Shown: positions 8,654 through 17,728, counted from the stretch's first letter. The stretch: 64,000 bases of DNA from Cellulosimicrobium marinum (GCF_020551945.1 NZ_JAJBZH010000010.1:1-64000), one strand, 5' to 3'. Notes: generated by a model not told the origin, from the letters alone. Numbers and translations: made by a program.

Positions 8654-10309
8654 TCAGCCGCGACCGCCGAAGAACCAGTCGAACGGGTTCGGCACGTTGC
8701 CGGGGTCGCTCGGGTCGGTCTCCTGACCCTGCTGGCCGTCCTGCTGACCCTGGTCGCCCTGCCCGTCCTCGCCCGGGACCGTGCCCTCGCCGGAACCGGA
8801 GCCGGAGAGCTCGTCGTCGGCGGGCCGGGTGGCGAGGGTGACGTCGACGTCCTGCGTCGCACCGTCGCGCACCACCGTCACGGTCGCCTGCGCGCCCGCG
8901 GTCAGCTCGCGCACGAACGCCGTGAGGGACTCCGCCCCGCCGACCGCGTCGCCGTCGATCGCGACGATCACGTCACCGGCCTGGATGCCCGCCTCGGCGG
9001 CCGGCGAGCCGTCGGTCACCTGCTCGACCTGCGCGCCACGACGCGTGACGCCGTCGGACGTCGCCGTCGCGTCGGAGAGGGTCACCCCGAGGAACGCGTG
9101 CTCCGCCGTCCCGTTCTCCACGAGCTGCTGCGAGATCGTCTTCGCCAGGTTCACCGGGATGGCGAAGCCCAGACCGATCGACCCCGACTGGCTCGTGCCG
9201 CTCGACAGCGTCGCGATGGACGACGTGATGCCGATGACACGGCCCTGCGCGTCGAACAGCGGGCCACCCGAGTTCCCCGGGTTGATCGCCGCGTCGATCT
9301 GGATCGCGTTCGTCACGACCGACGTCCCGCCCGTCGTGCCCGACGCCGAGACCGGCCGATCCACGGCGGACACGATGCCCGTCGTCGCCGTGTTGGCCAG
9401 ACCGAGCGGGTTGCCCACCGCGAGCACCGACTCGCCCACGGTCACGTCGTCGGAGTCGCCCAGCGTCGCGGGCTGCAGGTCGTCCGGGGCGTCCTGGATC
9501 TGCACGACGGCGAGGTCCGTCGCCGGGTCGAGGCCGACGATCGTCGCCTCGAACAGGCGCCCGTCGTTCAGCGTGACCTGCACGGTGTCGTCGACGGCGC
9601 CCTCGACGACGTGGTTGTTCGTCACCACGTGGCCCGCGTCGTCGACGATGACGCCCGAGCCCTCGCCGCCGCCGGACTGCGTCTGGACCTGGATCGCGAC
9701 GACCGACGGCGCGACCGCCGTGGTCACGGCCTCCCAGTCCGGGTTCTGCGAGCTGGAGCTCGACACGGGCGCGGCCGACTGCTCCTCGCTGCGCCCCACG
9801 TCGGCGAGCGACGTCGGGGTGGAGTCGTCGTCGAGGGCCAGCACGAGACCGGCGGTCGCGAGGCTCGCGACGAGGGCGGCGGCGGCCGCGGCGCTCACCA
9901 CGGGGACCCAGGTGCGACGGCGCTCGGACCCGTGGCCCGAGGCGCCCGACGTCGCGGGCGGGGCGGGGGGTGCGGGCAGCACCGTGCCGTACGGACCCGA
10001 CGCCGCGGGCGCCGCGTACGGCTGGGCGCCGAACGCCGCACCCTGCTGCGGGTGGTGCGGGTTCTGGTGGTGCGCGGCCTGCTGGTGCAGGGCGTTCGAC
10101 GGCGCGGGGCCCTGCTGCGGCGCGCTGACCTGCTGCACGACCTGGGCCGGGAGCGGCTCGGTGGGCCGAGCCTGCGGGTGCGCCTGCTGGTCGGCCTGCC
10201 GGGGTGTCGCGTCGACGGCGGCCGCGCGGTCGGCGGCACCGGGCGTCCCGGACAGCGGCGTCGTGGGGGTGGGCTGGGCGAGCGGCGTGGTGGGGGTGTC
10301 GTTCGACAT
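8654..10309 (-). CDS. Membrane-anchored HtrA/DegP-like serine protease with PDZ domain
   Basis: 551 residues. The first ~130 are a cytoplasmic Pro/Gln/His-rich disordered region, then one membrane span (about residues 133-158), then an extracytoplasmic trypsin-like domain with an intact triad: His233 in VVTNNHVVEG, Asp265 in DPATDLAVVQ and Ser347 in NPGNSGGPLFD. A PDZ domain follows (about residues 395-490, GIQAGDVIVAIDGDAV) and an acidic Gln/Gly-rich tail. This is the layout of actinobacterial HtrA/PepD quality-control proteases acting on misfolded envelope proteins. Start ATG at 10309 with GGAGG upstream. Such genes often belong to envelope-stress sigma or two-component regulons; here nothing specific was identified. 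Confidence 0.92.
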   Translation of the reverse strand: MSNDTPTTPLAQPTPTTPLSGTPGAADRAAAVDATPRQADQQAHPQARPTEPLPAQVVQQVSAPQQGPAPSNALHQQAAHHQNPHHPQQGAAFGAQPYAAPAASGPYGTVLPAPPAPPATSGASGHGSERRRTWVPVVSAAAAAALVASLATAGLVLALDDDSTPTSLADVGRSEEQSAAPVSSSSSQNPDWEAVTTAVAPSVVAIQVQTQSGGGEGSGVIVDDAGHVVTNNHVVEGAVDDTVQVTLNDGRLFEATIVGLDPATDLAVVQIQDAPDDLQPATLGDSDDVTVGESVLAVGNPLGLANTATTGIVSAVDRPVSASGTTGGTSVVTNAIQIDAAINPGNSGGPLFDAQGRVIGITSSIATLSSGTSQSGSIGLGFAIPVNLAKTISQQLVENGTAEHAFLGVTLSDATATSDGVTRRGAQVEQVTDGSPAAEAGIQAGDVIVAIDGDAVGGAESLTAFVRELTAGAQATVTVVRDGATQDVDVTLATRPADDELSGSGSGEGTVPGEDGQGDQGQQDGQQGQETDPSDPGNVPNPFDWFFGGRG

Positions 10310-10411
10310 GTGGGCCTCCTCGTTCTGCCCACTACTTCACACCGTGGCCCTTGAACGGGGCTTGAACGTTCCTGGGAGTTCGCTGCGAATCTGCGAGTGA
10401 CGCACTTCCGT

Positions 10412-10443
10412 TCGAGAGATGCGCCTCGGGTCGAGAGATGCGC
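10412..10443. repeat. Pair of 13-base direct repeats upstream of htrA
   Basis: TCGAGAGATGCGC occurs at 10412-10424 and again at 10431-10443, a 19-base period. It sits in the 185-base gap between the htrA start and the menD stop. It may be a regulator site for htrA or a chance duplication. Nothing else was recognised in this gap. Confidence 0.35.
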
Positions 10444-10494
10444 TCCGAGGTGCATCACCCGGCCCGGAGTGCGTCGCTCGCCGGGCGCCGTCGG

Positions 10495-12354
10495 TCAGCG
10501 GACGGTCGCGTCCTCGACCGCGGCCCGCACGGCGTCGGCGAGCGCCACCCCCGCGGCCCGCCGCCCCGACCGGTCGACCCGCGCCTCCACCACCTCGACC
10601 CCGCGCGCGGGCGCGTCGAGAGCCCGGCGCAGCGCCGCGACGTCGGGCACGAGCGTGTGGCGGACCCCGTACCCCGCGCACAGCAGCGCGAGGTCCGCGC
10701 CGTGCGGCGTCGCGAAGACGCGCTCGAAGGTGCGCGTGGCCGCCGCGGACCGCTCCCCCAGCCCGCCGGGCTCCAGGCCCGCGAAGATGGACCCGCCGTC
10801 GTCGTTCACGACCACGAGCCGCAGGTCGACGGGCGGTTCGTCCGGACCGCGCAGCAGTCCCCCGACGTCGTGGAGGAACGTCAGGTCGCCGAGCAGCGCG
10901 CGCACCCGCCGCCCCGGGGTCGCGAGCGCCACGCCGAGCGCCGTCGACACGGTGCCGTCGATCCCCGCCAGGCCCCGGTTCGCGACGACGGTCGGCAGGT
11001 CGGCCGGAGCCGCGTCCAGCAGGCCGAGGACGAGGCCGAGGTCGCGGACGGGGCTGGACGCGCCGACGACGAGGACGTCGTCGGGGCCGCACGACTCGAC
11101 GACGGCGCGCGCGACGGCCGGGCCGTCGGGGTCCCCCTGGCCCGTGGTCGCGGCGTCCACGACGTCCGCCGCGGCGCGGCTCGCGGCCTGCCAGCGCGCG
11201 AGGAACGCCACGTCGTGCGGGGCACCGGGCCGCAGCCAGGCGTCGGGCACGGCGGGCAGCACGGTCGTGGCGTTGCGCGCGGCGTCCGGCCAGGGCCCGC
11301 CCCCGGGGGCGACCACGGTGACGTCGACGTCGGGCCGGGCGAGGAGGCGCTGCACGGGTCTGCTGAGGGTCGCCCGGCCGAGCACGACGACGTGCTCGAC
11401 GTCGTCGGCCAGTCCCCGCGCGCCGAGGACGAGAGGGTGCGCGACGACGTGGTGCGGTCCTCCCGCGGCCCCGGAGGACGGCTCGGCGAGCAGCGGCCAC
11501 CCGCGCGCGGCAGCCAGGCCGCGGGCGACGTCACCGGCGCGGTCGCCCGCGACGAGGAGCGTGCGGCCGGGCGGTGCGGGGACGTCGGGCGCGCGGACGA
11601 CCGGCGGCACGACGACCGGTGCTCCCGGCGTGCCCGCCACCGTGCCCGCCACCGTGCCCGCCTCCGTGCCCGCCATCCTGCCGTCCGGCGCCGGGGCGAG
11701 CGCCGCGGGGACCGGCGCCGCGGCGTCGGGCTCGGCGGGCACGAGCGGGTCGCGGAACGCGAGGTTGACGTGCACGGGCCCGGGGCGGCCGTCGCGCGCG
11801 CCCGTGGCCGCGGCGAGGGCACGGGTCGTCGCCGCGACGAGGTCGGCGGCCTCGCCGGGCCGGCCGTCGGGCGCGGGGTGGTCGACGACGAGGCGCACGG
11901 CCCCGGCGAACAGGCCGACCTGGTCCGTGGTCTGGTTCGCGCCGGTCCCGCGCAGCTCGTGCGGGCGGTCGGCGGTGAGGAGCACGAGGGGGACGCCCGC
12001 GTGGTGCGCCTCGAGCACCGCCGGGTGGAGGTTCGCGACGGCCGTGCCGGACGTCGTGACGACGGCGACCGGACGCGGCAGGCGCGTCCCGCCGGGCCCG
12101 TCGAGGGGCGCAGCACCACGGGACAGCCCGAGCGCGCAGAACGCCGCGGACCGCTCGTCGACGCGCACGTGCAGCGCGAGCAGCCCCGCGTCCGCCGCGG
12201 CGGCGACGGCGTAGGCGAGCGGCGCGGACCGCGAGCCGGGCGCGAGCACGACGTCGCGCACCCCGGCCGCGACGAGCGCCGCGACCAGGGCGCGCGCGCA
12301 CTCGACGGAGGGGGCCTCGGCCGCCGGGCCGGCGTCGGGCGCGGAGCCGCTCAC
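10495..12354 (-). CDS. menD: SEPHCHC synthase, thiamine-diphosphate enzyme of menaquinone synthesis
   Basis: 619 residues. Clear ThDP-enzyme features: N-terminal APGSRSAPLAYA and the conserved glutamate in VRVDERSAAFCALGLSRG, the TTSGTAVANLHPAVLEA motif, and a C-terminal GDLTFLHDVGGL...NDDGGSIFAGLE ThDP/Mg-binding segment (G-D-x-D/T ... N-D-x-G-G). MenD condenses isochorismate with 2-oxoglutarate. The GTG start (12354) overlaps the menC TGA by four bases (GTGA), so the two are coupled. A linker around residues 225-245 is expanded by a 12-base tandem repeat giving an Ala-Gly-Thr-Val/Glu pattern. Confidence 0.93.
   Translation of the reverse strand: MSGSAPDAGPAAEAPSVECARALVAALVAAGVRDVVLAPGSRSAPLAYAVAAAADAGLLALHVRVDERSAAFCALGLSRGAAPLDGPGGTRLPRPVAVVTTSGTAVANLHPAVLEAHHAGVPLVLLTADRPHELRGTGANQTTDQVGLFAGAVRLVVDHPAPDGRPGEAADLVAATTRALAAATGARDGRPGPVHVNLAFRDPLVPAEPDAAAPVPAALAPAPDGRMAGTEAGTVAGTVAGTPGAPVVVPPVVRAPDVPAPPGRTLLVAGDRAGDVARGLAAARGWPLLAEPSSGAAGGPHHVVAHPLVLGARGLADDVEHVVVLGRATLSRPVQRLLARPDVDVTVVAPGGGPWPDAARNATTVLPAVPDAWLRPGAPHDVAFLARWQAASRAAADVVDAATTGQGDPDGPAVARAVVESCGPDDVLVVGASSPVRDLGLVLGLLDAAPADLPTVVANRGLAGIDGTVSTALGVALATPGRRVRALLGDLTFLHDVGGLLRGPDEPPVDLRLVVVNDDGGSIFAGLEPGGLGERSAAATRTFERVFATPHGADLALLCAGYGVRHTLVPDVAALRRALDAPARGVEVVEARVDRSGRRAAGVALADAVRAAVEDATVR
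11630..11677. repeat. Four tandem 12-bp repeats inside menD
   Basis: Four consecutive copies of GTGCCCGCCACC (the last two with one or two changes) at 11630, 11642, 11654 and 11666. Because the unit is a multiple of three, copy number changes only lengthen or shorten a linker (repeating Ala-Gly-Thr-x) between MenD domains. Confidence 0.8.
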
Positions 12355-13382
12355 CGGTCGCCCCCCTCGACGCCGGCGACGCGCACCCCGGACGCGCCGC
12401 CTCGCACGGGACGGCCGAGCGACTCGACGCGTGCGAGCCGGTCGAGCCAGCGGTGCTCGACGTCCTCGTCCGCCCGTGTGACGGCGAGCCCGGCGGGCGA
12501 GGGCTCGGGCCGCAGGACGGAAAGGGTGCCGCCGACGGGCAGCAGCGGCGCGGCGGTGACGTCCGCGGCGAGGAGCTGGACCGTCGCGAGGCCGCACGCG
12601 TACGGCAGGTCCGGCAGCGCCGCCGCGAGCGCCACGCCCGCAGCGATCCCGATCGACGTCTCGAGCGCCGACGACACGACGACGGGGACGCCGACCTGTG
12701 CGGCGAGGTCGAGGCACGCGCGGACGCCGCCGAGGGGCTGCACCTTGAGGACCACGACGTCGGCGGCGTCGGCACGGACCACGGCGAGGGGGTCCTCGGC
12801 GCGGCGCACGGACTCGTCCGCGGCGACGGGCACGGCGGTGTCGCCGTGCTGCCCGCGGCGCACGGCGGCGAGGCCGGGGACGTCGGCGCAGGGCTGCTCG
12901 ACGTACTCCAGGCCACCTGCGGCACGGTCGAGGTGGGGCAGGCGGCGCAGCGCGTCGTCGGGGTCCCAGGCGCCGTTGGCGTCGACGCGCACGCGACCGC
13001 CGGGGCCGAGGGCGTCGCGCACGGCCTCGAGCCGGGCGACCTCGTCCGCGAGGGGCTCGGGGCGGCCCTGGGCGTCGCGCTGGGCGACCTTGACCTTGGC
13101 GGTGCGACACCCGCCCGACGCCGCGACGATCGCCCGCGCGCTGTCCGGGCCGACGGCGGGGACGGTGACGTTCACGGGGACGGCGGTGCGGACCGGGTCG
13201 GGCCAGCCGTCGTCGGCGGCCTCGCGGGCGGCGCGCAACCAGGGGACGCACTCGGCGTCGTCGTAGTCCCAGAACGGGGAGAACTCGCCCCACCCGGCGT
13301 CGCCCCGCAGGAGCAGCCCGTCGCGGGCGTCGAGCCCTCGGAACCGTGTGGTGAGCGGGGTGCGGTAGACGACGGGCGGCAC
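12351..13382 (-). CDS. menC: o-Succinylbenzoate synthase
   Basis: 343 residues of the enolase superfamily (MenC). Visible motifs: the KxK catalytic lysine in TAKVKVAQ, the three metal-binding acids in VRVDANGAWDPD, YVEQPC and AADESV, and the second lysine in VVVLKVQPLGGV. It dehydrates SHCHC to o-succinylbenzoate. The GTG at 13382 is preceded seven bases upstream by TAGCCT (13395 to 13390), a leaderless arrangement. It is the promoter-proximal gene of a menC-menD operon. Confidence 0.92.
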   Translation of the reverse strand: MPPVVYRTPLTTRFRGLDARDGLLLRGDAGWGEFSPFWDYDDAECVPWLRAAREAADDGWPDPVRTAVPVNVTVPAVGPDSARAIVAASGGCRTAKVKVAQRDAQGRPEPLADEVARLEAVRDALGPGGRVRVDANGAWDPDDALRRLPHLDRAAGGLEYVEQPCADVPGLAAVRRGQHGDTAVPVAADESVRRAEDPLAVVRADAADVVVLKVQPLGGVRACLDLAAQVGVPVVVSSALETSIGIAAGVALAAALPDLPYACGLATVQLLAADVTAAPLLPVGGTLSVLRPEPSPAGLAVTRADEDVEHRWLDRLARVESLGRPVRGGASGVRVAGVEGGDR

Positions 13383-13471
13383 GTGGCTCAGGCTACGCCG
13401 ACGCGGCGCGCCCGGCCGCCCGCGAGGTCGGGGGCGCGGACGTCACGGACACGGGGCCACGGGCGGGGAGC

Positions 13472-14089
13472 TCACGGGCGGGGGCCGAGGAGCTCGACGA
13501 GGAGCCGGACGGCGAGGGCCCGGACGTCGCGACCCTCGCTGAGGGCGCTCACGGCGGCGCCGTCGACGACGGCGACGACGAGCCCGGGGTTCGGGGCGTC
13601 ACCGCCCAGCACGGCGAGGACGTGGGCGACGGCCGCGTCGAGCCGACCGCGACCGTCGGCGTAGGCCCGGGCGAGGGCGGGGTGGCGCCCGGCGCCGACG
13701 AGGTGCTCGTAGAAGCCGCGGACCTCCGACTCGCCGCCGGGGGGTAGCACCGCGTCGACGAGCACCCGCGCGTCGGTCTCGGCGTCGCGGGCGCCCGTCG
13801 ACGCACGGTCGATGGCCCGCTCCGCGGCCTCGGCGGCGTGCGCGGCCCAGCCTGCGACGATCTGCTGCCCGGCGGCGCCGACGAGGTCGTCGAGGCCGGT
13901 GAAGTAGTACGTGGTCGCGGCGAGCGGGACGCCCGCCGCGACGGCGACGGCGCGGTGGGTCGCCGCGGCGGGCCCCTCGGCGAGGATGAGCTGCGCGGCG
14001 GCGTCGACGATGGCGTCGCGCCGCGCTGCACCGCGTGCCTGGCGCCGCGGCTCGCCGCGGCCGGGCTCGGCAGTCGTCGTCTCGACCAT
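13472..14089 (-). CDS. TetR-family transcriptional regulator
   Basis: 205 residues from the ATG at 14089, which has GGAGGT six bases upstream. The HTH is evident at about residues 22-70: RRDAIVDAAAQLILAEG, HRAVAVAAGVPLAATTYYF. The C-terminal ligand domain is Ala-rich and not assignable to a ligand. It lies directly upstream of menC in the same direction with about 90 bases between, and a TATCCT box exists about 100 bases upstream of its start. Whether it controls menC-menD is unknown. Confidence 0.85.
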   Translation of the reverse strand: MVETTTAEPGRGEPRRQARGAARRDAIVDAAAQLILAEGPAAATHRAVAVAAGVPLAATTYYFTGLDDLVGAAGQQIVAGWAAHAAEAAERAIDRASTGARDAETDARVLVDAVLPPGGESEVRGFYEHLVGAGRHPALARAYADGRGRLDAAVAHVLAVLGGDAPNPGLVVAVVDGAAVSALSEGRDVRALAVRLLVELLGPRP

Positions 14090-14260
14090 CAGTGACCTCC
14101 ACCGGACAGGTTCGGACCGTTCGCGACGAGGAGCACGGGCGGACGGGCGTGGGGACGCCGACCTCGTCGTCGAACAGGACGAGGGCGAGGATAGCCGTCG
14201 GGGCCGCGCCGACGCCCGCGGGCGGACGGAGCGGGCTCGCACGGTCCGGTGCCGTGGCCG

Positions 14261-15664
14261 TCAGGTCCGGGCCGGGGCTCGGGGCGCCACGGCGCGCAGC
14301 GTCCGCCCGACGACCTCCAGCTGCTCCTCCCGGAGCCTCGCCGTGCCGAGCACGACACCGTGCCGAGGGCGGCCCGCGTACGTCGAGCCCAGCGGGAGCA
14401 CCGGGACGCCGCGCGCTCCGAGCGCCTCGACCGCCGAGGTCTCCGCGGCCTGCGAGCCCAGCTCGACGACGACGTGCAGGCCGGCGTCGACCCCCCGCAC
14501 CCGCAGCCCCGGCGCGTGCTCCGCGAGCGCCGCGAGCAGCACGCCGCGCCGCCGACGGTAGGTCGCGCGCACGCCGCGCACGTGCCGCCCGTACGCTCCG
14601 CCGTCCAGGAGCGCGGCGAGCGCGGCCTGCTCGGGCACGGAGCATCCCAGGTCGGCGCGGGCCTTGGCCCGGACCAGCGGGTCGACGAGGGCGGGCGGCG
14701 CGACGACCCAGCCGAGCCGGAGCGCCGGCGAGAGGAGCTTGGAGACGGATCCCAGGAGCACGACGCGCTCGGGGTCCATCGCTTGGAGCGCGGCCACGGG
14801 CCTGCGGTCGTAGCGGAGCTCGGCGTCGTAGTCGTCCTCGAGGACGTACCGCCCCGCTGCGGCCCACGCGACGAGCGCGCGCCTGCGCTGCGGAGCCAGG
14901 ACCGCGCCGAGCGGGAACTGGTGCGCGGGGGTGACGAGCGCCGCGGCGGCGTCCGGGAGGTCGTCGACACGGAGGCCGTGGTCGTCCACCGGCACGGGCA
15001 CGGTGCCCAGCCCGGCCGCGCGGAGGAGGTCGACCGCCCCCGGTGACGAGGGCTCCTCCACGACGACCCGGCGGGAGGCCGAGCCGGTCGACCGTTCCGC
15101 GAGGATCTCGGCGAGCAGCGTGATCCCCTGGGCGACCCCGGAGACCACGACGACGTCCCGGGCCCGGACGCGGGCACCCCGCGCCGCGCGCAGGTGCGCG
15201 GCGAGCGCCTCGCGGAGCGCGAGGAGGCCCTGAGGGTCCGGGTAGCCGAGGTCGGCGTCCGGGAGCGTGCTGGTCGCCGCCCGCACCGCGCGCAGCCATG
15301 CCGCCCGCGGGAAGAGGGACGGGTCGGGTGTCCCCACGCTCGGCGGACGGACCGTCCGCCCGCCCGCAGCCCGGTGCGCGGTGTCCGACGGCGCGGCTGC
15401 CACCGGCGCGACCACGAGGGCCGATCGCGGACGGCTGAGGAGCAGCCCGTCGCCCACGAGGAGGTCGAGCGCGGAGGTGACGGTGCCCCGTGCCACCGCG
15501 AGCGTCGCGGCGACGTCACGTCCGGACGGGAGCGCGGTCCCCGCGTCGAGCCTGCCCGTGAGGATCGCGGTGCGCACTCCTTCCTCGACCCACCGGCCGA
15601 GCCCGCGTCGGGGCCGGGGGCCGAGCAGCACGAGCAGGGACTCGGGGTCCAGACGGACGCTCAT
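14261..15664 (-). CDS. MocR/PdxR-type GntR regulator with aminotransferase-like domain
   Basis: 467 residues. Residues ~15-85 form a GntR winged helix (AILTGRLDAGTALPSGRDVA, TLAVARGTVTSALD). The remainder is a fold-type I aminotransferase domain: VVSGVAQGITLLAEIL, and YVLEDDYDAELRYD followed by VVLLGSVSKLLSPALRLGW, where the lysine of SVSKLLSP would bind PLP. MocR proteins sense PLP or amino-compound adducts and usually control a divergent transporter or enzyme gene; here the divergent gene is an EamA transporter 67 bases away. The ATG at 15664 overlaps candidate binding repeats. Confidence 0.88.
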   Translation of the reverse strand: MSVRLDPESLLVLLGPRPRRGLGRWVEEGVRTAILTGRLDAGTALPSGRDVAATLAVARGTVTSALDLLVGDGLLLSRPRSALVVAPVAAAPSDTAHRAAGGRTVRPPSVGTPDPSLFPRAAWLRAVRAATSTLPDADLGYPDPQGLLALREALAAHLRAARGARVRARDVVVVSGVAQGITLLAEILAERSTGSASRRVVVEEPSSPGAVDLLRAAGLGTVPVPVDDHGLRVDDLPDAAAALVTPAHQFPLGAVLAPQRRRALVAWAAAGRYVLEDDYDAELRYDRRPVAALQAMDPERVVLLGSVSKLLSPALRLGWVVAPPALVDPLVRAKARADLGCSVPEQAALAALLDGGAYGRHVRGVRATYRRRRGVLLAALAEHAPGLRVRGVDAGLHVVVELGSQAAETSAVEALGARGVPVLPLGSTYAGRPRHGVVLGTARLREEQLEVVGRTLRAVAPRAPART

Positions 15665-15682
15665 CTGGACCAGTGAACCAGA
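15664..15682. promoter_or_regulatory. Candidate MocR binding repeats
   Basis: Adjacent direct repeats TGGACCAG (15666-15673) and TGAACCAG (15674-15681), nested in a short TCTGG/CCAGA inverted repeat (15664-15668 and 15678-15682). They lie at the MocR start and upstream of the -10 box (TAGCGT, 15719-15724) of the divergent transporter gene. MocR proteins are known to use tandem direct repeats in such divergent promoters. Confidence 0.45.
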
Positions 15683-15731
15683 CGCATCCTGGCCCTGGGG
15701 CCCGGCCCAGCGCATCCCTAGCGTCGGTGCC

Positions 15732-16661
15732 ATGCCGACGCCGGATCGCACCCGCCCGACCACCCGCACGCCGACGGTGGTGCTCGCCTCGGTGTCCTGC
15801 GCTCTCGCCATGCTCGTCGTCGGTGCGTCGTTCGTCGCCTCCGCGACGGTGGCGCAGTTCCCGCTGCTGGGCGGGCAGGCCGTGCGGTACGCCGTGGCGG
15901 CCGCCGTCCTGGTCGGCGTGCTCGTCGTGCGGCGGGTGCCGTGGGTGGTCCCCACCGCCCGTCAGACGGGGCGCCTCGCCGCGCTCGCCGCGACGGGCCT
16001 CGTCGCCTTCAGCGTCCTCGTCGTCCGGGGCGCGGACCACGCGGACCCGTCGCTCGTCGGTGCCGTCGTCGGCGCGACGCCCCTCGTGCTCCTCCTGGCG
16101 GGCGCCCTGAGGGAACGTCGGCTCACCGTCCGAGCCACCGGTGCCGCCCTCGCCGTCCTGGTCGGCGTCGTGCTCGTCGAGGGCCCCGGCGCGGTCGACC
16201 CGCTCGGGCTCGCGCTCGCGGTCGGCGCCCTCGCGTGCGAGGTCTGCTTCTCGCTCCTGGCCGTCCCGCTGCTGCCCGTGCTCGGTCCGCTGCGCGTGTC
16301 CGCCTACGCGTGCGTCCTCGCCGTGCCGCAGCTCGTGCTGGCGGGCCTGGTCCTGCCCGGCCCGTTCCTCGTCTCGCCCACGCGGGCGGAGCTCGTCGCC
16401 CTCGCCTACCTGGCCGTCGTGGTCACGGCCGTCGCGTTCCTGCTCTGGTACTCGGGGCTGGCCGTGCTGGGTCCTGGCCGGGCCGGGCTGTTCGCCGGGC
16501 TGATGCCCGTCGGCGCGCTGGCGGCGTCCGTCCTCCTCGGTGTCGAGGACGCCACGCCGCACGCGGTCGCCGGCGTGCTGGCGGTCGGGCTCGGACTTCT
16601 CGCCGGGTTGCGCCCCGCGCGGTCACGACAGGCCGCCCACCGGATACCGTGGCGCACGTGA
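15732..16661 (+). CDS. EamA/DMT-superfamily transporter
   Basis: 309 residues with about ten hydrophobic segments arranged as two EamA repeats (first starting LASVSCALAMLVVGASFVA, second after VEGPGAVDPLGLALAVGAL), including the typical C-terminal FAGLMPVGALAASVLLGVE. Drug/metabolite-type exporters next to MocR regulators often move amino acids or vitamin B6-related compounds; the substrate here is not determined. TAGCGT lies seven bases before the ATG, a leaderless arrangement. The TGA overlaps the menB GTG by four bases. Confidence 0.85.
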   Translation: MPTPDRTRPTTRTPTVVLASVSCALAMLVVGASFVASATVAQFPLLGGQAVRYAVAAAVLVGVLVVRRVPWVVPTARQTGRLAALAATGLVAFSVLVVRGADHADPSLVGAVVGATPLVLLLAGALRERRLTVRATGAALAVLVGVVLVEGPGAVDPLGLALAVGALACEVCFSLLAVPLLPVLGPLRVSAYACVLAVPQLVLAGLVLPGPFLVSPTRAELVALAYLAVVVTAVAFLLWYSGLAVLGPGRAGLFAGLMPVGALAASVLLGVEDATPHAVAGVLAVGLGLLAGLRPARSRQAAHRIPWRT

Positions 16662-17677
16662 GCACCGACGAGCACCCCGCCGACCCGTCCACGGCCCTGC
16701 CGGCCACGGTCTCCGAGACCTTCGACCCGCGCGCCTGGCGCACCGTGCACGGCTTCGAGGACCTCACCGACATCACCTACCACCGGGGCGTCGAGCGGGC
16801 CGCCGACGGTCCCGACGGTGCGCCGGGGCGCGTGCTGCGCGACCTGCCCGTGGTGCGCGTCGCGTTCGACCGGCCCGAGGTGCGCAACGCGTTCCGCCCG
16901 CACACCGTCGACGAGCTCTCCCGCGTGCTCGACCACGCGCGCATGACGTCCGACGTCGGGACGGTCCTGCTCACCGGCAACGGCCCGTCGCCCAAGGACG
17001 GCGTGTGGGCGTTCTGCTCGGGCGGGGACCAGCGCATCCGCGGCCGGTCCGGCTACCAGTACACGACGGCCCCTGACGGGGGCGGGGACGTGCACACGCG
17101 CGACGCCGTCGACCCGGCGCGCGCGGGGCGCCTGCACATCCTCGAGGTGCAGCGGCTCATCAGGACGATGCCGAAGGTCGTGATCGCGGTCGTCAACGGG
17201 TGGGCGGCCGGGGGCGGGCACTCGCTGCACGTCGTCGCGGACCTGTCGCTCGCGAGCCGCGAGCACGCGCGCTTCAAGCAGACCGACGCGGACGTCGGCT
17301 CGTTCGACGGCGGGTACGGGTCCGCCTACCTCGCCCGGCAGGTGGGGCAGAAGCGGGCCCGGGAGATCTTCTTCCTCGCGCGCGAGTACTCGGCGCAGGA
17401 CGCGTACGAGTGGGGTGCGGTGAACGAGGTCGCGGACCACGCGGACCTGGAGCGCCTCGCCCTGGAGTACGCGTCGACGATCGCCACCAAGTCCCCGCAG
17501 GCGGTCCGCATGCTGAAGTTCGCGTTCAACCTCGCGGACGACGGGCTCATGGGCCAGCAGGTGTTCGCGGGCGAGGCCACGCGCCTCGCCTACATGACCG
17601 ACGAGGCGGTCGAGGGCCGCGACGCGTTCCTCGAGCGCCGGGACCCCGACTGGGGGCGGTTCGGCTACGCGTTCTGA
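16658..17677 (+). CDS. menB: 1,4-Dihydroxy-2-naphthoyl-CoA synthase
   Basis: 339 residues from GTG 16658. Crotonase-fold MenB hallmarks: FDRPEVRNAFRPHTVDEL, the oxyanion-hole segment FCSGGDQRIRGRSGYQ, VVNGWAAGGGHSLHVVADLSLAS, and DVGSFDGGYGSAYLARQVGQK with the MenB-specific Asp/Tyr. It cyclises o-succinylbenzoyl-CoA. TACCGT (16645-16650) sits seven bases before the start inside the end of the upstream transporter gene, so it likely has its own leaderless promoter as well as a coupled GTGA overlap. A GTG nine bases upstream is also in frame. Confidence 0.93.
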   Translation: MSTDEHPADPSTALPATVSETFDPRAWRTVHGFEDLTDITYHRGVERAADGPDGAPGRVLRDLPVVRVAFDRPEVRNAFRPHTVDELSRVLDHARMTSDVGTVLLTGNGPSPKDGVWAFCSGGDQRIRGRSGYQYTTAPDGGGDVHTRDAVDPARAGRLHILEVQRLIRTMPKVVIAVVNGWAAGGGHSLHVVADLSLASREHARFKQTDADVGSFDGGYGSAYLARQVGQKRAREIFFLAREYSAQDAYEWGAVNEVADHADLERLALEYASTIATKSPQAVRMLKFAFNLADDGLMGQQVFAGEATRLAYMTDEAVEGRDAFLERRDPDWGRFGYAF

Positions 17678-17728
17678 CCGCCGACGCGACCGCCGACGGC
17701 GGGGTCCGCCGGGGCGCACGGGTGGTGC

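Noticed and set aside
8781-10400. 539-codon plus-strand open frame opposite htrA
   Set aside because: Composition is Ser/Thr/Ala-rich without domains, and the minus-strand protease has an intact catalytic triad and PDZ domain.
10438-13266. 942-codon plus-strand open frame across menD/menC
   Set aside because: Shadow frame lacking domains; menD and menC on the other strand are unambiguous.
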